Below, in pieces: positions 13,048 through 20,910 of a DNA stretch of 20,910 nucleotides. Source of the stretch: Acidobacteriota bacterium (GTDB lineage Bacteria; Acidobacteriota; Vicinamibacteria; Marinacidobacterales; SMYC01); contig JAJCXL010000212.1 in assembly GCA_029263435.1 (NCBI GenBank), forward strand, positions 1-20,910, read 5' to 3'. The position numbers were made by a program, and so were the translations under genes. Below the pieces are notes generated by a model. That model did not search any database. It was not told the origin of the DNA and saw only the letters and a list, made by a program, of their open reading frames with translations. Position 1 is the stretch's first letter, and each line of letters opens with the position of its first letter.

Positions 13048-15686
13048 TGCCTCTCGCGAAAGTGGTGGCCCGTGGCGTCGTGCGAATGGCGAGCGTCCTC
13101 GCACCGCCTGAGCATCGAGGGCGTTTTTGCGAAGAGTGGGACGCCGAGATTTGGTACGAGAAGAAAAACACGCGAGCGCTCCTCAGAAGCGCTGGCGCGG
13201 TGGCGGACGCTTTGGCGCTTCGTCGCATCGCGTCGGCGTCTGACTTTCGCCGGGTGCGCTCGAGGAGGTTTACGTTGCTGCCTATCCAGGAGATCCGACA
13301 GACGCTCAGAGCCCTCCGGCTACGTCCGTTTAGGACTGGTGTCATCATCGCTACGCTCGCCTTGGCGATCGGCGCGAACACGGCGATCTTCAGCTTGCTT
13401 CATGCCGTCGTTCTCGAGCCTCTCGGCTATCCGGACTCCGGCGCTCTCGTCAAAGTGATCGGCCTGCATTTGCAAACCGGAAGTCGCGGCAACATCTCTC
13501 CGGCCGACTTCTATGACTTCGAGAGCGAGACCACGACCATGGAGTCGATGGGCGCGCACGGCTGGGTGGGCTCGTTCACCGTGACGGGCGGCACGTCGGA
13601 TGACGGACCCCCGGAGCGCGTCCCCGGGTCGAACGTCACGGTGGGGTTTTTCAGGACCCTGGGAGTCGAGGCCCATCGTGGGGGATTGTTCTCATCCGAG
13701 GATGACGAGCCGAACGCGCCCCCCACCGCAGTGATCACGCATGCATTCTGGATGCGCCGATTCGGCGGCGATCCGGCCGTCATCGGCAAGCTCGTCGATG
13801 TGAACGCCGTCGCCCACGAAATCCTCGGTGTGCTGCCGCCTTCCTACCGCCATCCAGAGCCCAATCCCGAGCGGGAGCCTTCGATCTATGTCCCCTATCG
13901 GTTCGAGCGAGGCGACTCCCGCTCCGGACGCTTTATTCGCGCCATCGGTCGGCTGAAACCGGGGATGACGAAAGACGATGCGCGTTCCGAGCTACAAACC
14001 ATTGCCGCTAGACTCGGTGAGACCTACCCGGATTCCAATCTGTCGCGAAGCGTCGACGTTTTGGAGCTCAAGGACGCGGTGGTACAAGAGGCTCGCACCG
14101 GTTTGTTCGTCCTTTTGGGTGCGGTGGGTGCGGTTCTTCTCATCGCTTGCGCCAATATCGCGAATCTAAAGCTCGCTGAAGGGAGTGAGCGTCGACACGA
14201 GCTTTCAATCAAGAAGGCGCTCGGCGCGGGACGATGGCAGCTCGTGCGTCAGCTCGTCATCGAAGCCTTCGTCCTGTGTGCCGCGGGCGCTGCCGCGGGC
14301 TTGTTGTTATCTCATGGCGCCCGGAACCTTTTCTTGCTCGGCGCGATTCCGCGGGCGGAAGAGGTCGCGATCAATTTTCCGGTGCTCGGGTTCACCTTTG
14401 CCGTCACGGCATTTTGCTCGGTGTTGTTCGGACTGTTTCCTGCGCTCGTGATTTCGTCGGAGGATTTGCGAAGAGGCTTCGTCCGTGGCGGCCCGCGCCA
14501 TCTATTGATTGCCTTCGAGGTGGCGATCACCTGCGTACTCCTCGTCAGCGCGTCTCTCTTGCTCGGAAGTCTCGCGGAGCTTCGCTCGGCTCCGGCCGGC
14601 TTCGAGACCGATGACATCGCGACGATGCAGGTATCGTTGCCGACGGCGAGCTATGACGAAGGCGAGCAGATTCCCTTCTACGAAGACCTCTACGCGAAGC
14701 TCGCCGCTTTGCCGGGTATCGCGAGGGTCGGCGCCGTCAACATTCTTCCGCTGAGTCAGAACTACTCGAGGGACAGTTTTCAGATCGACGCGCGTCCCGC
14801 GCCTCCCGCCGACGCTCCCTCAGCCGAAGCTCGTTCGGTGAGCGTCGACTATTTCCGTACGATGGGTATCCCGCTCATGTCCGGCCGGCTCTTCGACGGG
14901 GGAGACACCCCCGAAAGTCCCCAAGTCGTCGTCATCAGCCGGGCGATGGCCGAGGTGTTTTGGCCGGGCACCGATCCGGTCGGCCAACGAATGACGTACA
15001 ACCGCGGCGTTCCCGGCGACGACGAATCCATCGGTGGTCCCGGCTCACGCGAGATCATCGGCGTGGTGGGAGACGTCAAACACCTCGGGCTGGGCGACGA
15101 GATCGTTCCCATGTTCTACACCCCGCAGACTCAATATCCTTCGTTTCACACGATGACCCTCGTGATTCGGGCGTCGGTACCGCCCGAGTCGCTCACGCCG
15201 TTGGTACGTCGTGAGCTCGAAGCCGTGGACCCGAACGTACCTGTGTTCGCGGTGAGCTCGCTCTACGACGTCGTGGAGAACACGGTCGATGCGCCGCGAT
15301 TTCGAAGCTATCTTCTCGGGCTCTTCGCCGCGCTCGCCCTCGGCGTGGCGCTACTCGGTATCTACGCGGTCATCGGAATCTCTCTCGACCAAAGAACGCA
15401 GGAGATCGGGATTCGCACGGCTCTCGGTGCGCGGAGTGCGCCGCTCGCCGGACTGCTGCTTCGTCAGAGCCTCGTACCGGTGGGGTGGGGGCTCGTGGCC
15501 GGCCTCGCTGCTGCGTTCGGCGCGACCCGATTCATGGAGAGCTTGCTCTTCAACATCAGCTCCTCCGATCCTCACGTTTATCTCGGCGTCGCGGCTCTGG
15601 TCCTCGTGACGGCTGGCGGGGCAGCGGCTATTCCCGTCGCTCGCGCCCTCCGGCTCGACCCCGTCCAGGCACTACGCTCGGATTAA
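13047..15686 (+). CDS. ADOP-family ABC transporter permease (MacB/FtsX type)
   Basis: An 879-residue inner-membrane permease with two MacB-core/FtsX halves in one chain. The N-terminal cytoplasmic extension (1-75, PPEHRGRFCEEWDAEIWYE) is typical of ADOP proteins paired with PadR. The first helix is near 95-120 (IIATLALAIGANTAIFSLLHAVV), followed by a large periplasmic domain and an FtsX block (LLIACANIANLKLAEGSERRHELSIKKALGAGRWQLVRQL). A second half begins near 485 with its own periplasmic domain. The C-terminal FtsX block has RTQEIGIRTALGARSAPLAGLLLRQ and ends RALRLDPVQALRSD. There is no ATP-binding domain in the protein or beside it, so an ATPase encoded elsewhere must supply energy. Proteins of this fold export peptides, lipoproteins or drugs, or act as mechanotransmitters; the substrate is unknown. 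GTG at 13044 is an alternative start. Confidence 0.92.
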   Translation: MPLAKVVARGVVRMASVLAPPEHRGRFCEEWDAEIWYEKKNTRALLRSAGAVADALALRRIASASDFRRVRSRRFTLLPIQEIRQTLRALRLRPFRTGVIIATLALAIGANTAIFSLLHAVVLEPLGYPDSGALVKVIGLHLQTGSRGNISPADFYDFESETTTMESMGAHGWVGSFTVTGGTSDDGPPERVPGSNVTVGFFRTLGVEAHRGGLFSSEDDEPNAPPTAVITHAFWMRRFGGDPAVIGKLVDVNAVAHEILGVLPPSYRHPEPNPEREPSIYVPYRFERGDSRSGRFIRAIGRLKPGMTKDDARSELQTIAARLGETYPDSNLSRSVDVLELKDAVVQEARTGLFVLLGAVGAVLLIACANIANLKLAEGSERRHELSIKKALGAGRWQLVRQLVIEAFVLCAAGAAAGLLLSHGARNLFLLGAIPRAEEVAINFPVLGFTFAVTAFCSVLFGLFPALVISSEDLRRGFVRGGPRHLLIAFEVAITCVLLVSASLLLGSLAELRSAPAGFETDDIATMQVSLPTASYDEGEQIPFYEDLYAKLAALPGIARVGAVNILPLSQNYSRDSFQIDARPAPPADAPSAEARSVSVDYFRTMGIPLMSGRLFDGGDTPESPQVVVISRAMAEVFWPGTDPVGQRMTYNRGVPGDDESIGGPGSREIIGVVGDVKHLGLGDEIVPMFYTPQTQYPSFHTMTLVIRASVPPESLTPLVRRELEAVDPNVPVFAVSSLYDVVENTVDAPRFRSYLLGLFAALALGVALLGIYAVIGISLDQRTQEIGIRTALGARSAPLAGLLLRQSLVPVGWGLVAGLAAAFGATRFMESLLFNISSSDPHVYLGVAALVLVTAGGAAAIPVARALRLDPVQALRSD

Positions 15687-15702
15687 CCCGGGCGCTTCGG
15701 AG

Positions 15703-15708
15703 TAGAAT
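15703..15708 (+). promoter_or_regulatory. Putative -10 box of a leaderless transcript
   Basis: TAGAAT is followed by 6 nt (GCTCAC) and the GTG start at 15715, 17 bp after the permease stop. There is no ribosome binding site at a usable distance and no clear -35 box. The geometry is identical to that at 4790-4795 and 18713-18718. Confidence 0.5.
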
Positions 15709-15714
15709 GCTCAC

Positions 15715-16197
15715 GTGCTTGCGACACTTGCATTGCTGACGACGCTGGCCGCAGAGATTTCCATCGCCGGCTTTCTCGGCCCGGGACAAGAGCTTGACCC
15801 CGAGCGTGGGCTGCTCGTGCACGAAGGTACGACGGAGGACGGCGGCCGGCTCGTCTACGAGCGTCCGGTGGTCGTACTGCCGCCGGTCATGACTGTCGGT
15901 GAGACCCATACGAGCTTGAGACGATTCGTTCTGCGCCGAGGCGGCGAGCGTGCGGGCGTCGGGTCCCATTATTTCGAGGCGGAGCTTGTCGGCGTGGAGA
16001 CGCTCGAAGGCCACGGAGAGTGTCTCAAAATCCGGCGCCACATGCTGCGCATGGACTTCGCCGGCACTCAGCAAGGCGAGAACGTGACGGAGTGGTACGC
16101 CGCGTCCAAAGGTGTCGTGAAGCGCACCGGGGAGCGGTTCTGGAAAGACGCCGCAGGCGAGACGACGCGTACCGAAACACTCCCCGGCGAGCGCTAG
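15715..16197 (+). CDS. Small, probably exported protein of unknown function
   Basis: A 160-residue protein with an N-terminal hydrophobic stretch (MLATLALLTTLAAEISIAG) that could be a short signal peptide. The remainder is beta-rich: RLVYERPVVVLPPVMTVGETHTS, RRFVLRRGGERAG, FEAELVGVETLEGHGECLKIRRHM, VTEWYAASKGVVKRTGERFW. The last segment resembles the pattern of secreted proteins of the DUF3108-like type (a statement about conversion or turnover of a measured quantity cannot be made), so I leave it unassigned. The start is GTG preceded by TAGAAT-N6. The stop overlaps the stop of the convergent trans-sulfuration gene by 4 bp. The coding frame is convincing from composition and fold-like alternation, but there is no domain I can name. 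Confidence 0.65.
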   Translation: MLATLALLTTLAAEISIAGFLGPGQELDPERGLLVHEGTTEDGGRLVYERPVVVLPPVMTVGETHTSLRRFVLRRGGERAGVGSHYFEAELVGVETLEGHGECLKIRRHMLRMDFAGTQQGENVTEWYAASKGVVKRTGERFWKDAAGETTRTETLPGER

Positions 16198-17345
16198 ATC
16201 TTTTCGAGCGCCTGCTTCAAGTCCTCGATGAGGTCCTGCGCATCCTCGAGCCCTACCGAAAGCCGCACGAGGCCGTCGGTGATGCCGACGCGCTTTCTCT
16301 CCGCTTCGTCGACATCGGCATGGGTCATCGTCACCGGATGAGTGACGAGAGACTCCACCGATCCCAGATTCTCGGCGAGCGTCCATAGCCCGAGCGAGTC
16401 CATGATTTTCTTGCCCGCGGCGACACCGCCTTGGACCTCGAACCACACCATGGCGCCATAGCCGCTCGCTTGTTTCGACGCGAGCTCGTGCTGCGGATGA
16501 GACGACAGTCCCGGATAGCAGACTTTGTCCACCTTCGGGTGGGTCTCGAGAAACTCCGACACGGCCATTGCATTCGCACACTGTCCGTCCATTCGGACCG
16601 ACAACGTCTTCACTCCTTGAAGGGTGAGCCAGGCCACGTGCGGAGAGACGATCGTGCCGGTTGCGTTTTGGATGAAGCTGACTTTCTCGTCGAGCTTCGC
16701 CGTCGCACTCACGACCGCGCCGCCGACCGTCGCGTTGTGACCTTCGAGATATTTGGTGGTGCTGTGGATGACGAGGTCGGCGCCGAGCTCGATGGGCCTC
16801 TGGTAGTAAGGCGTCAAGAAGGTGTTGTCGACGGCGTGCGGGATACCTTTGGCTTTCGCGATCTCCGAGATCGCAGCGATGTCCGTCAGCTTCAAGGTCG
16901 GGTTCGCCGGCGTCTCGGTCAAGATGAGGCGGGTATTGTCACGAATGGCCTCTTTCACGGCGTCGGGGCTCGATGTGTCCGCGAAGGTGAAGTTGACGCC
17001 AAAGCGGGAGAAGATCTTGGTGCAAAGGCGATAAGTGCCGCCATAGGCGACGTCCGATACCACCGCGTGGTCGCCCGCGTTCAACATCGCAAGCATGACG
17101 CCGTGAATGGCTGCCATCCCGGTCGCGAAGCACGCGGTGCCCGCGCCGCCTTCGAGATTCGAGAGCTTGTTCTCGAGCGCGAGGACGGTCGGGTTTCCGG
17201 ATCGCGAGTAGGAGAATCCTTTGGACAAGTACTTGTCCACCGACTCCTGCACGAAAGTCGTCGATTGGTAGATCGGGGTGAGAATGGCACCCGTCGTGGG
17301 ATCCGGCTCGACGCCGGCGTGAATTTGCTTGGTTGCGAAACGCAT
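16194..17345 (-). CDS. Trans-sulfuration family PLP enzyme (cystathionine gamma-synthase/lyase type)
   Basis: A 383-residue cytosolic Cys/Met-metabolism PLP enzyme. The N-terminal signature is FATKQIHAGVEPDPTTGAILTPIYQSTTF. YSRSGNPTVLALENKLSNLEGG is the phosphate and substrate-binding segment, TETPANPTLKLTDI and VDNTFLTPYYQRPIELGAD line the cofactor, and VIHSTTKYLEGHNATVGG carries the Schiff-base Lys198. LGSVESLVTHPVTMTH near the C-terminus is typical of cystathionine gamma-synthase, gamma-lyase and methionine gamma-lyase, which motifs alone do not separate. The ATG at 17345 has AAGGAGG 10 nt upstream and matches the family N-terminus; an upstream ATG at 17426 would add 27 unrelated residues and lies almost at the predicted transcription start. 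It is divergent from the flavoprotein gene. No methionine-pathway genes are adjacent. Confidence 0.92.
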   Translation of the reverse strand: MRFATKQIHAGVEPDPTTGAILTPIYQSTTFVQESVDKYLSKGFSYSRSGNPTVLALENKLSNLEGGAGTACFATGMAAIHGVMLAMLNAGDHAVVSDVAYGGTYRLCTKIFSRFGVNFTFADTSSPDAVKEAIRDNTRLILTETPANPTLKLTDIAAISEIAKAKGIPHAVDNTFLTPYYQRPIELGADLVIHSTTKYLEGHNATVGGAVVSATAKLDEKVSFIQNATGTIVSPHVAWLTLQGVKTLSVRMDGQCANAMAVSEFLETHPKVDKVCYPGLSSHPQHELASKQASGYGAMVWFEVQGGVAAGKKIMDSLGLWTLAENLGSVESLVTHPVTMTHADVDEAERKRVGITDGLVRLSVGLEDAQDLIEDLKQALEKI

Positions 17346-17429
17346 TCGAGTGATGCCTCCTTGGATCTTCGTGATGCTTCGATGTTTGCTGCTGCGGGCC
17401 GAAAGACGCGTCTGTTGCGCAAACATCCC

Positions 17430-17435
17430 ATCATA
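17430..17435 (-). promoter_or_regulatory. Putative -10 box of the trans-sulfuration gene
   Basis: On the minus strand TATGAT (one mismatch from consensus) predicts a start near 17423 and an 80-nt leader ending in the AAGGAGG ribosome binding site. The -35 region is poor. The box lies in the 116-bp gap shared with the divergent flavoprotein gene, whose own -10 I cannot place. Confidence 0.45.
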
Positions 17436-17461
17436 CCGTAGCGTGCGCCCTGGAGGCGCTC

Positions 17462-18667
17462 ATGATTACTCGACGGCGGTTCATCAAATCGACCAGCGCG
17501 GCAGTCGCCGCGCAGGGGCTCTCTCGCCGCATGGCCCCGGGGAGCCACGTTGCCGTGATCGGCGCCGGGGTGTTCGGGGGCTGGACGGCCCTGTCCCTGC
17601 TACGCAAAGGCGCCCGGGTGACGCTCATCGACGCCTGGGGCCCGGGCCACTCACGGGCGAGCTCCGGCGGGGAGACTCGGGTCATTCGGGCCTCCTACGG
17701 CGACCAGAAAATCTACGTGGATATGGTGGCCAGGGCTCTGGAATTGTGGCGAGACAATGAGCGGAAGTGGGGGACGAAGCTCCTGATCCCGTGCGGCTCG
17801 CTGCGACTACGAAAAGATGATAGCTACGCCGCCGTCGCGATGCCGCTTCTGAGAGACGCGGGTTTGGCGCCGGAAGGACTCTCGCCCGACGAGGCTCAAA
17901 GGAGGTTCCCGCAGATCAACATGGAGGGCGTGGGATGGGCCATGTACGAGCCGGACGCGGGGTATCTCTTGGCCCGGCGCGCCTGCGCGGCCGTCTACCG
18001 CGCTTTCCTCGAAGAAGGGGGAAGCTATCGAGCGATGGCCGTGCGGGCGACCGATCTCGAAGACGGCTTGCCCGAGGGACTGTTCTTGTCGGACGGGACT
18101 TATCAACTCGCGGATCAATATGTTTTTGCGTGCGGTCCGTGGCTTCCCGAGCTGTTTCCCGAAACGCTGGCCGGAAAGATCCGCCCCAATCGGCAGGAGG
18201 TCTATTACTTCGGTACTCCGGTCGACGAGGCCGGTTTTGGCGACGACCGCATGCCGTGCTTTCTCGACGGCGTCGTGTCTCCGTCTTACTACGGCATTCC
18301 GGGGAACGAGTGGCGAGGCTTGAAGATTGCGGGAGGCTCACCCGATGCGCCGAGCTTCGACCCGACGACGGGAGACCGGCGGGTCAGTCCGAAGCTCGTC
18401 GACAACGCTCGAAAGTACATGGCCATGCGGTTTCCCAAGATGAAGGGCGCACCTCTGGTCGAGTCGAAAGTCTGCCAGTACGAGAGCAGCCCGGATGAGA
18501 ATTTCATCGTGGATCAGCATCCGTCGGCCTCCCACGTGTGGATCCTCGGCGGCGGCTCGGGCCACGGCTTCAAGCACGGTCCGGCGCTCGGCGAGAGAGT
18601 CGCGGCGACCGTGCTCGGTGAGCGTCCCAGGGATCCGGAGTTCTCGTTGGCTCGGTTCCATCCCTGA
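17462..18667 (+). CDS. Sarcosine oxidase-like FAD-dependent oxidoreductase with Tat-like N-terminus
   Basis: A 401-residue flavoprotein of the DAO/monomeric sarcosine oxidase group, which oxidises secondary or N-methyl amino acids with O2, releasing H2O2. The Rossmann motif VIGAGVFGGWTAL is at 32-44 and the ribose-binding acid in TLIDAWGPGHSRASSGGETRVIR follows. Lys288 (RGLKIAGG) aligns with the oxygen-activating Lys of monomeric sarcosine oxidase, and KVCQYESSPDENFIVDQHP carries Cys338, which corresponds to the covalent FAD cysteine. GGGSGHGFKHGP at 363-374 closes the site. The N-terminus MITRRRFIKSTSAAVAAQG is a twin-arginine motif, but the hydrophobic core is short and weak, so export is uncertain; cytosolic relatives lack this segment. 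The ATG has GGAGG 6 nt upstream. It is divergent from the trans-sulfuration gene. The substrate is unknown. Confidence 0.9.
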   Translation: MITRRRFIKSTSAAVAAQGLSRRMAPGSHVAVIGAGVFGGWTALSLLRKGARVTLIDAWGPGHSRASSGGETRVIRASYGDQKIYVDMVARALELWRDNERKWGTKLLIPCGSLRLRKDDSYAAVAMPLLRDAGLAPEGLSPDEAQRRFPQINMEGVGWAMYEPDAGYLLARRACAAVYRAFLEEGGSYRAMAVRATDLEDGLPEGLFLSDGTYQLADQYVFACGPWLPELFPETLAGKIRPNRQEVYYFGTPVDEAGFGDDRMPCFLDGVVSPSYYGIPGNEWRGLKIAGGSPDAPSFDPTTGDRRVSPKLVDNARKYMAMRFPKMKGAPLVESKVCQYESSPDENFIVDQHPSASHVWILGGGSGHGFKHGPALGERVAATVLGERPRDPEFSLARFHP

Positions 18668-18712
18668 ACGGCACGCGCGAGTTCTGAAAAGGGCGTTCGG
18701 CCCAATCGCTGT

Positions 18713-18718
18713 TAGAAT
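18713..18718 (+). promoter_or_regulatory. Putative -10 box of the pgm-manA operon, leaderless layout
   Basis: TAGAAT is followed by 6 nt (CTAGGG) and the ATG at 18725. AGGG touches the ATG and is too close to act as a normal ribosome binding site. No clear -35 hexamer is seen. This is the third instance of TAGAAT-N6-start in the window. Confidence 0.55.
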
Positions 18719-18724
18719 CTAGGG

Positions 18725-20296
18725 ATGGGTCGAAACATCGGCGCTGGGAGTTTGCCGGATCCGTCGATGCTCGTCGACGTTCCCAAGCTCGTCACCGCCT
18801 ACTATAAGACTGCCGCCAAATCACCGGTCACGTTCGGAACTTCCGGTCACCGAGGCTCATCGTTGTCCGGCAGCTTCAATGAGGCGCATGTCCTTGCGAC
18901 CACTCAAGCTCTGTGTGATTACCGGAAAGAGCAGGGGATCGATGGACCTCTCTTCTTGGGCGTGGACACGCACGCGCTTTCCGAGCCTGCTCGTATCAGC
19001 GTGCTCGAGGTCCTCTCCGCGAACGATGTGGATGTGTGCGTCGATGAAGCCGGAGGGTTCACGCCGACGCCGGTGATCTCACACGCGATCCTGTCGACGC
19101 CCGGCTCCGACGGAGTGGTGCTCACGCCGTCTCATAATCCGCCCGAAGATGGGGGCTTCAAGTACAACCCGCCTCACGGTGGCCCGGCCGATACCGACGT
19201 CACCGGATGGATCGAAAAGCGGGCCAACGAGCTCCTCAAAACAACCCTAAAGCGTCGACGGCCGATAGGGCGCCCGGTCGACTACGTCGATCGCTACGTG
19301 CAGGATCTCGGCGCCGTGATCGACATGGACGCGATCAAGAGCGCCGGCATCCGAATCGGCGTCGATCCTCTCGGCGGGGCGGGTGTGGCTTATTGGGGCC
19401 CGATTGCTGAGCGCTACGGACTCGATATCGAGATCGTCAACGAAGTCGTCGATCCCACGTTTCGCTTCATGCCACTCGATCATGACGGCAGGATCCGCAT
19501 GGATTGCTCCTCGCCTTATGCGATGGCGGAGCTCATCAAGATGCGCGACCGCTTCGACGTGGCGTTTGGAAACGACACCGACAATGACCGCCACGGCATC
19601 GTGACCCGAAGCGTGGGTTTATTGAATCCGAATCACTACCTCGCCACCTGCATCCAGTACTTGTTCGAGAACCGAGACTTCAGCGCTCAGGCGATCGGAA
19701 AGACTCTCGTCTCGAGCGCCCTGATCGATCGGGTCGCGAAGCGGCTCGGTCGCAAACTGGTAGAAGTGCCCGTCGGATTCAAATGGTTCGTCTCGGGGCT
19801 GCATGAAGGCTCACTCGGCTTCGCCGGAGAGGAGTCCGCGGGTGCGACGCTCCTTCGGCAAGACAAGACGGTCTGGACCACCGACAAGGACGGCATCGTG
19901 TTGGGCTTGCTGGCGGCGGAGATGATGGCGCGCACCGACAAGGATCCGGGCGAGCTCTATCAGGTTTTGACGCAAACGCTGGGCGAGCCCGTCTACGAGC
20001 GCATCGATAGCCGAGCGACACCCGAAGAGAAAGCTCGATTGAAGGCCCTCTCCGCCTCCGACGTCACGGCCACGACGCTCGCGGATGACGCGATCGAACA
20101 AAAATTGACCACCGCGCCCGGCAATGGCGCGGCGATTGGCGGCCTCAAAGTCACGACCGCAAGGGGCTGGTTCGCGGCGCGACCCTCCGGGACCGAGGAC
20201 GTGTACAAGCTCTACTCCGAGAGCTTCGTGGACGAGGCTCATTTGAAGAAGATTCAGCAAGAGGCGCGCGCGTTGGTAGCTTCCGTTCTCGCATGA
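18725..20296 (+). CDS. pgm: Alpha-D-glucose phosphate-specific phosphoglucomutase
   Basis: A 523-residue cytosolic enzyme of the alpha-D-phosphohexomutase superfamily, interconverting glucose 1-phosphate and glucose 6-phosphate to feed glycogen and nucleotide-sugar synthesis. All four signature loops are intact: TPSHNP with phosphoserine Ser136, the metal loop [10 protein letters not shown] (Asp284, Asp286, Asp288), the sugar-binding loop GEESAG at 368-373 and the phosphate loop RPSGTE at 486-491. [10 protein letters not shown] near residue 40 is the E. coli Pgm-type N-terminus, and the length is close to that enzyme (546). Start ATG as in the family, without a ribosome binding site and just after a -10 box. 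The stop overlaps the manA start as ATGA, so the two enzymes are co-translated. Confidence 0.95.
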   Translation: MGRNIGAGSLPDPSMLVDVPKLVTAYYKTAAKSPVTFGTSGHRGSSLSGSFNEAHVLATTQALCDYRKEQGIDGPLFLGVDTHALSEPARISVLEVLSANDVDVCVDEAGGFTPTPVISHAILSTPGSDGVVLTPSHNPPEDGGFKYNPPHGGPADTDVTGWIEKRANELLKTTLKRRRPIGRPVDYVDRYVQDLGAVIDMDAIKSAGIRIGVDPLGGAGVAYWGPIAERYGLDIEIVNEVVDPTFRFMPLDHDGRIRMDCSSPYAMAELIKMRDRFDVAFGNDTDNDRHGIVTRSVGLLNPNHYLATCIQYLFENRDFSAQAIGKTLVSSALIDRVAKRLGRKLVEVPVGFKWFVSGLHEGSLGFAGEESAGATLLRQDKTVWTTDKDGIVLGLLAAEMMARTDKDPGELYQVLTQTLGEPVYERIDSRATPEEKARLKALSASDVTATTLADDAIEQKLTTAPGNGAAIGGLKVTTARGWFAARPSGTEDVYKLYSESFVDEAHLKKIQQEARALVASVLA

Positions 20297-20910
20297 GGAT
20301 CCTTCGGCTCCAGGGCGGTGTTCAACATTATCCCTGGGGAGATACGCACTTCATTCCCGAGCTCATCGGAAGGGATAATCGCGAAGGCGAGCCTTTCGCC
20401 GAGCTGTGGATGGGGACCCACCCGGCGCTCCCGTCCATGGTAGAGGTCGAGGGTAAGCTCGTCCCGTTATCCGATGCGATGGAGGGGGAGCTTCCGTACC
20501 TTTTCAAGATCCTCTCCGCGCGACAGCCCTTGTCGATCCAAGCCCATCCGAGCGCAGCGCAGGCTCGGGCGGGCTTCTTGCGAGAAAACGCCGCGGGAGT
20601 GCCACTCGACGCGCCCCATAGAAACTACAAAGACGAGCGTCACAAACCCGAGCTGTTATGTGCCTTGACCGATTTCTATGCGCTCCGCGGATTCCGCCCG
20701 GACGAAGCGCCCGAGCTCGCGGGCTTCCACGCCTCTTCGCTCGAGGAGCTCTACGCGTCGTTGATGACCATGCCCCAGGACGAGGTCGACGCGTTCTTCG
20801 CTCCGCGGCTCGCGAAGCTCGAGGACCGAGCGCTTCATCCGGCCGAGCGAGAGTATTGGCTCGTGCGCTGTCACGGCGAGTTCTCGCGCGACGGGCACTA
20901 CGATCGCGGC
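20293..20910 (+). CDS. manA: Mannose-6-phosphate isomerase, class I (3' end cut by window)
   Basis: The first 206 residues of a zinc-dependent phosphomannose isomerase that interconverts fructose 6-phosphate and mannose 6-phosphate and so supplies GDP-mannose synthesis. The start [18 protein letters not shown] is the class I N-terminus, followed by [22 protein letters not shown] provides the Gln and His zinc ligands, and [14 protein letters not shown] provides the Glu ligand and the PROSITE-type YxDxxHKPE signature. The frame stays open to the last base, so the C-terminal part including the third catalytic region is outside the window. ATG at 20293 overlaps the pgm stop by 4 bp (ATGA). Pairing with phosphoglucomutase suggests a sugar-phosphate supply operon for polysaccharides. 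Confidence 0.93.
   Translation, partial: MRILRLQGGVQHYPWGDTHFIPELIGRDNREGEPFAELWMGTHPALPSMVEVEGKLVPLSDAMEGELPYLFKILSARQPLSIQAHPSAAQARAGFLRENAAGVPLDAPHRNYKDERHKPELLCALTDFYALRGFRPDEAPELAGFHASSLEELYASLMTMPQDEVDAFFAPRLAKLEDRALHPAEREYWLVRCHGEFSRDGHYDRG

Noticed and set aside
16431..17441. Long open frame opposite the trans-sulfuration enzyme gene
   Set aside because: Opposite strand of a gene with an intact PLP-enzyme sequence; Arg/Val/Asp-rich translation without domain features.
3716..18667. Hydroxyproline pathway linking the racemase-family enzyme with the FAD oxidase
   Set aside because: The two genes are about 13 kb apart with unrelated genes between them and no other pathway genes; chemistry alone is not enough.
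1..20910. tRNA, rRNA, CRISPR arrays, transposases, integrases, phage genes
   Set aside because: I looked on both strands for repeat-spacer structure, cloverleaf-like sequences and transposase or integrase frames and found none.

Overview
The window is GC-rich, densely coded bacterial chromosome with no tRNA, rRNA, CRISPR array or insertion sequence that I can see. The best lineage pointer is the 879-residue permease at 13047-15686. It has the layout of the ADOP (acidobacterial duplicated orphan permease) family and sits behind a PadR-type regulator, a pairing typical of Acidobacteriota. A DUF2911 protein, a reprolysin-like secreted protease, many regulators and very short intergenic gaps fit that assignment, but it is inference and not proven.

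Left part (1-4783): a MscS-like channel on the + strand runs tail to tail into a minus-strand cluster. In transcription order the cluster is a proline racemase-family enzyme with Ser/Cys active-site residues, a four-helix membrane protein, a CBS-containing IMP dehydrogenase/GMP reductase-family enzyme with an atypical active-site loop and flap, an ECF sigma factor, and a 78-residue one-helix membrane protein whose start overlaps the sigma stop (ATGA).

Centre-left (4784-9063): a DUF420 membrane protein overlaps a secreted HExxHxxGxxH metalloprotease, and a DUF2911 exported protein follows. A strong promoter with a tandem 9-bp repeat drives a 62-residue membrane protein. Convergent to it is an ExeA/GspA-like AAA ATPase.

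Centre (9064-15686): this is a regulatory block. An ECF sigma factor with a sigma-E-like promoter of its own is followed by an overlapping one-helix anti-sigma candidate and an exported PDZ/coiled-coil protein, which looks like an envelope-stress operon. Next is a minus-strand sigma-54 activator with an unfamiliar N-terminal domain. The gap between it and the divergent PadR-ADOP pair holds a near-consensus sigma-54 promoter (12581-12596), inverted repeats upstream of it, and a 14-bp stem starting about 6 nt after the predicted transcription start. The stem's two G-U pairs are compatible only with + strand RNA. I regard this as the most interesting part of the window.

Right part (15687-20910): a small exported protein of unknown function, a trans-sulfuration PLP enzyme, a Tat-like sarcosine-oxidase-family flavoprotein, and an overlapping phosphoglucomutase-mannose-6-phosphate isomerase pair, the second cut by the window edge. 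Across the window several start codons lie 6-8 nt after a good -10 box with no ribosome binding site, which suggests that leaderless transcription is common in this genome.
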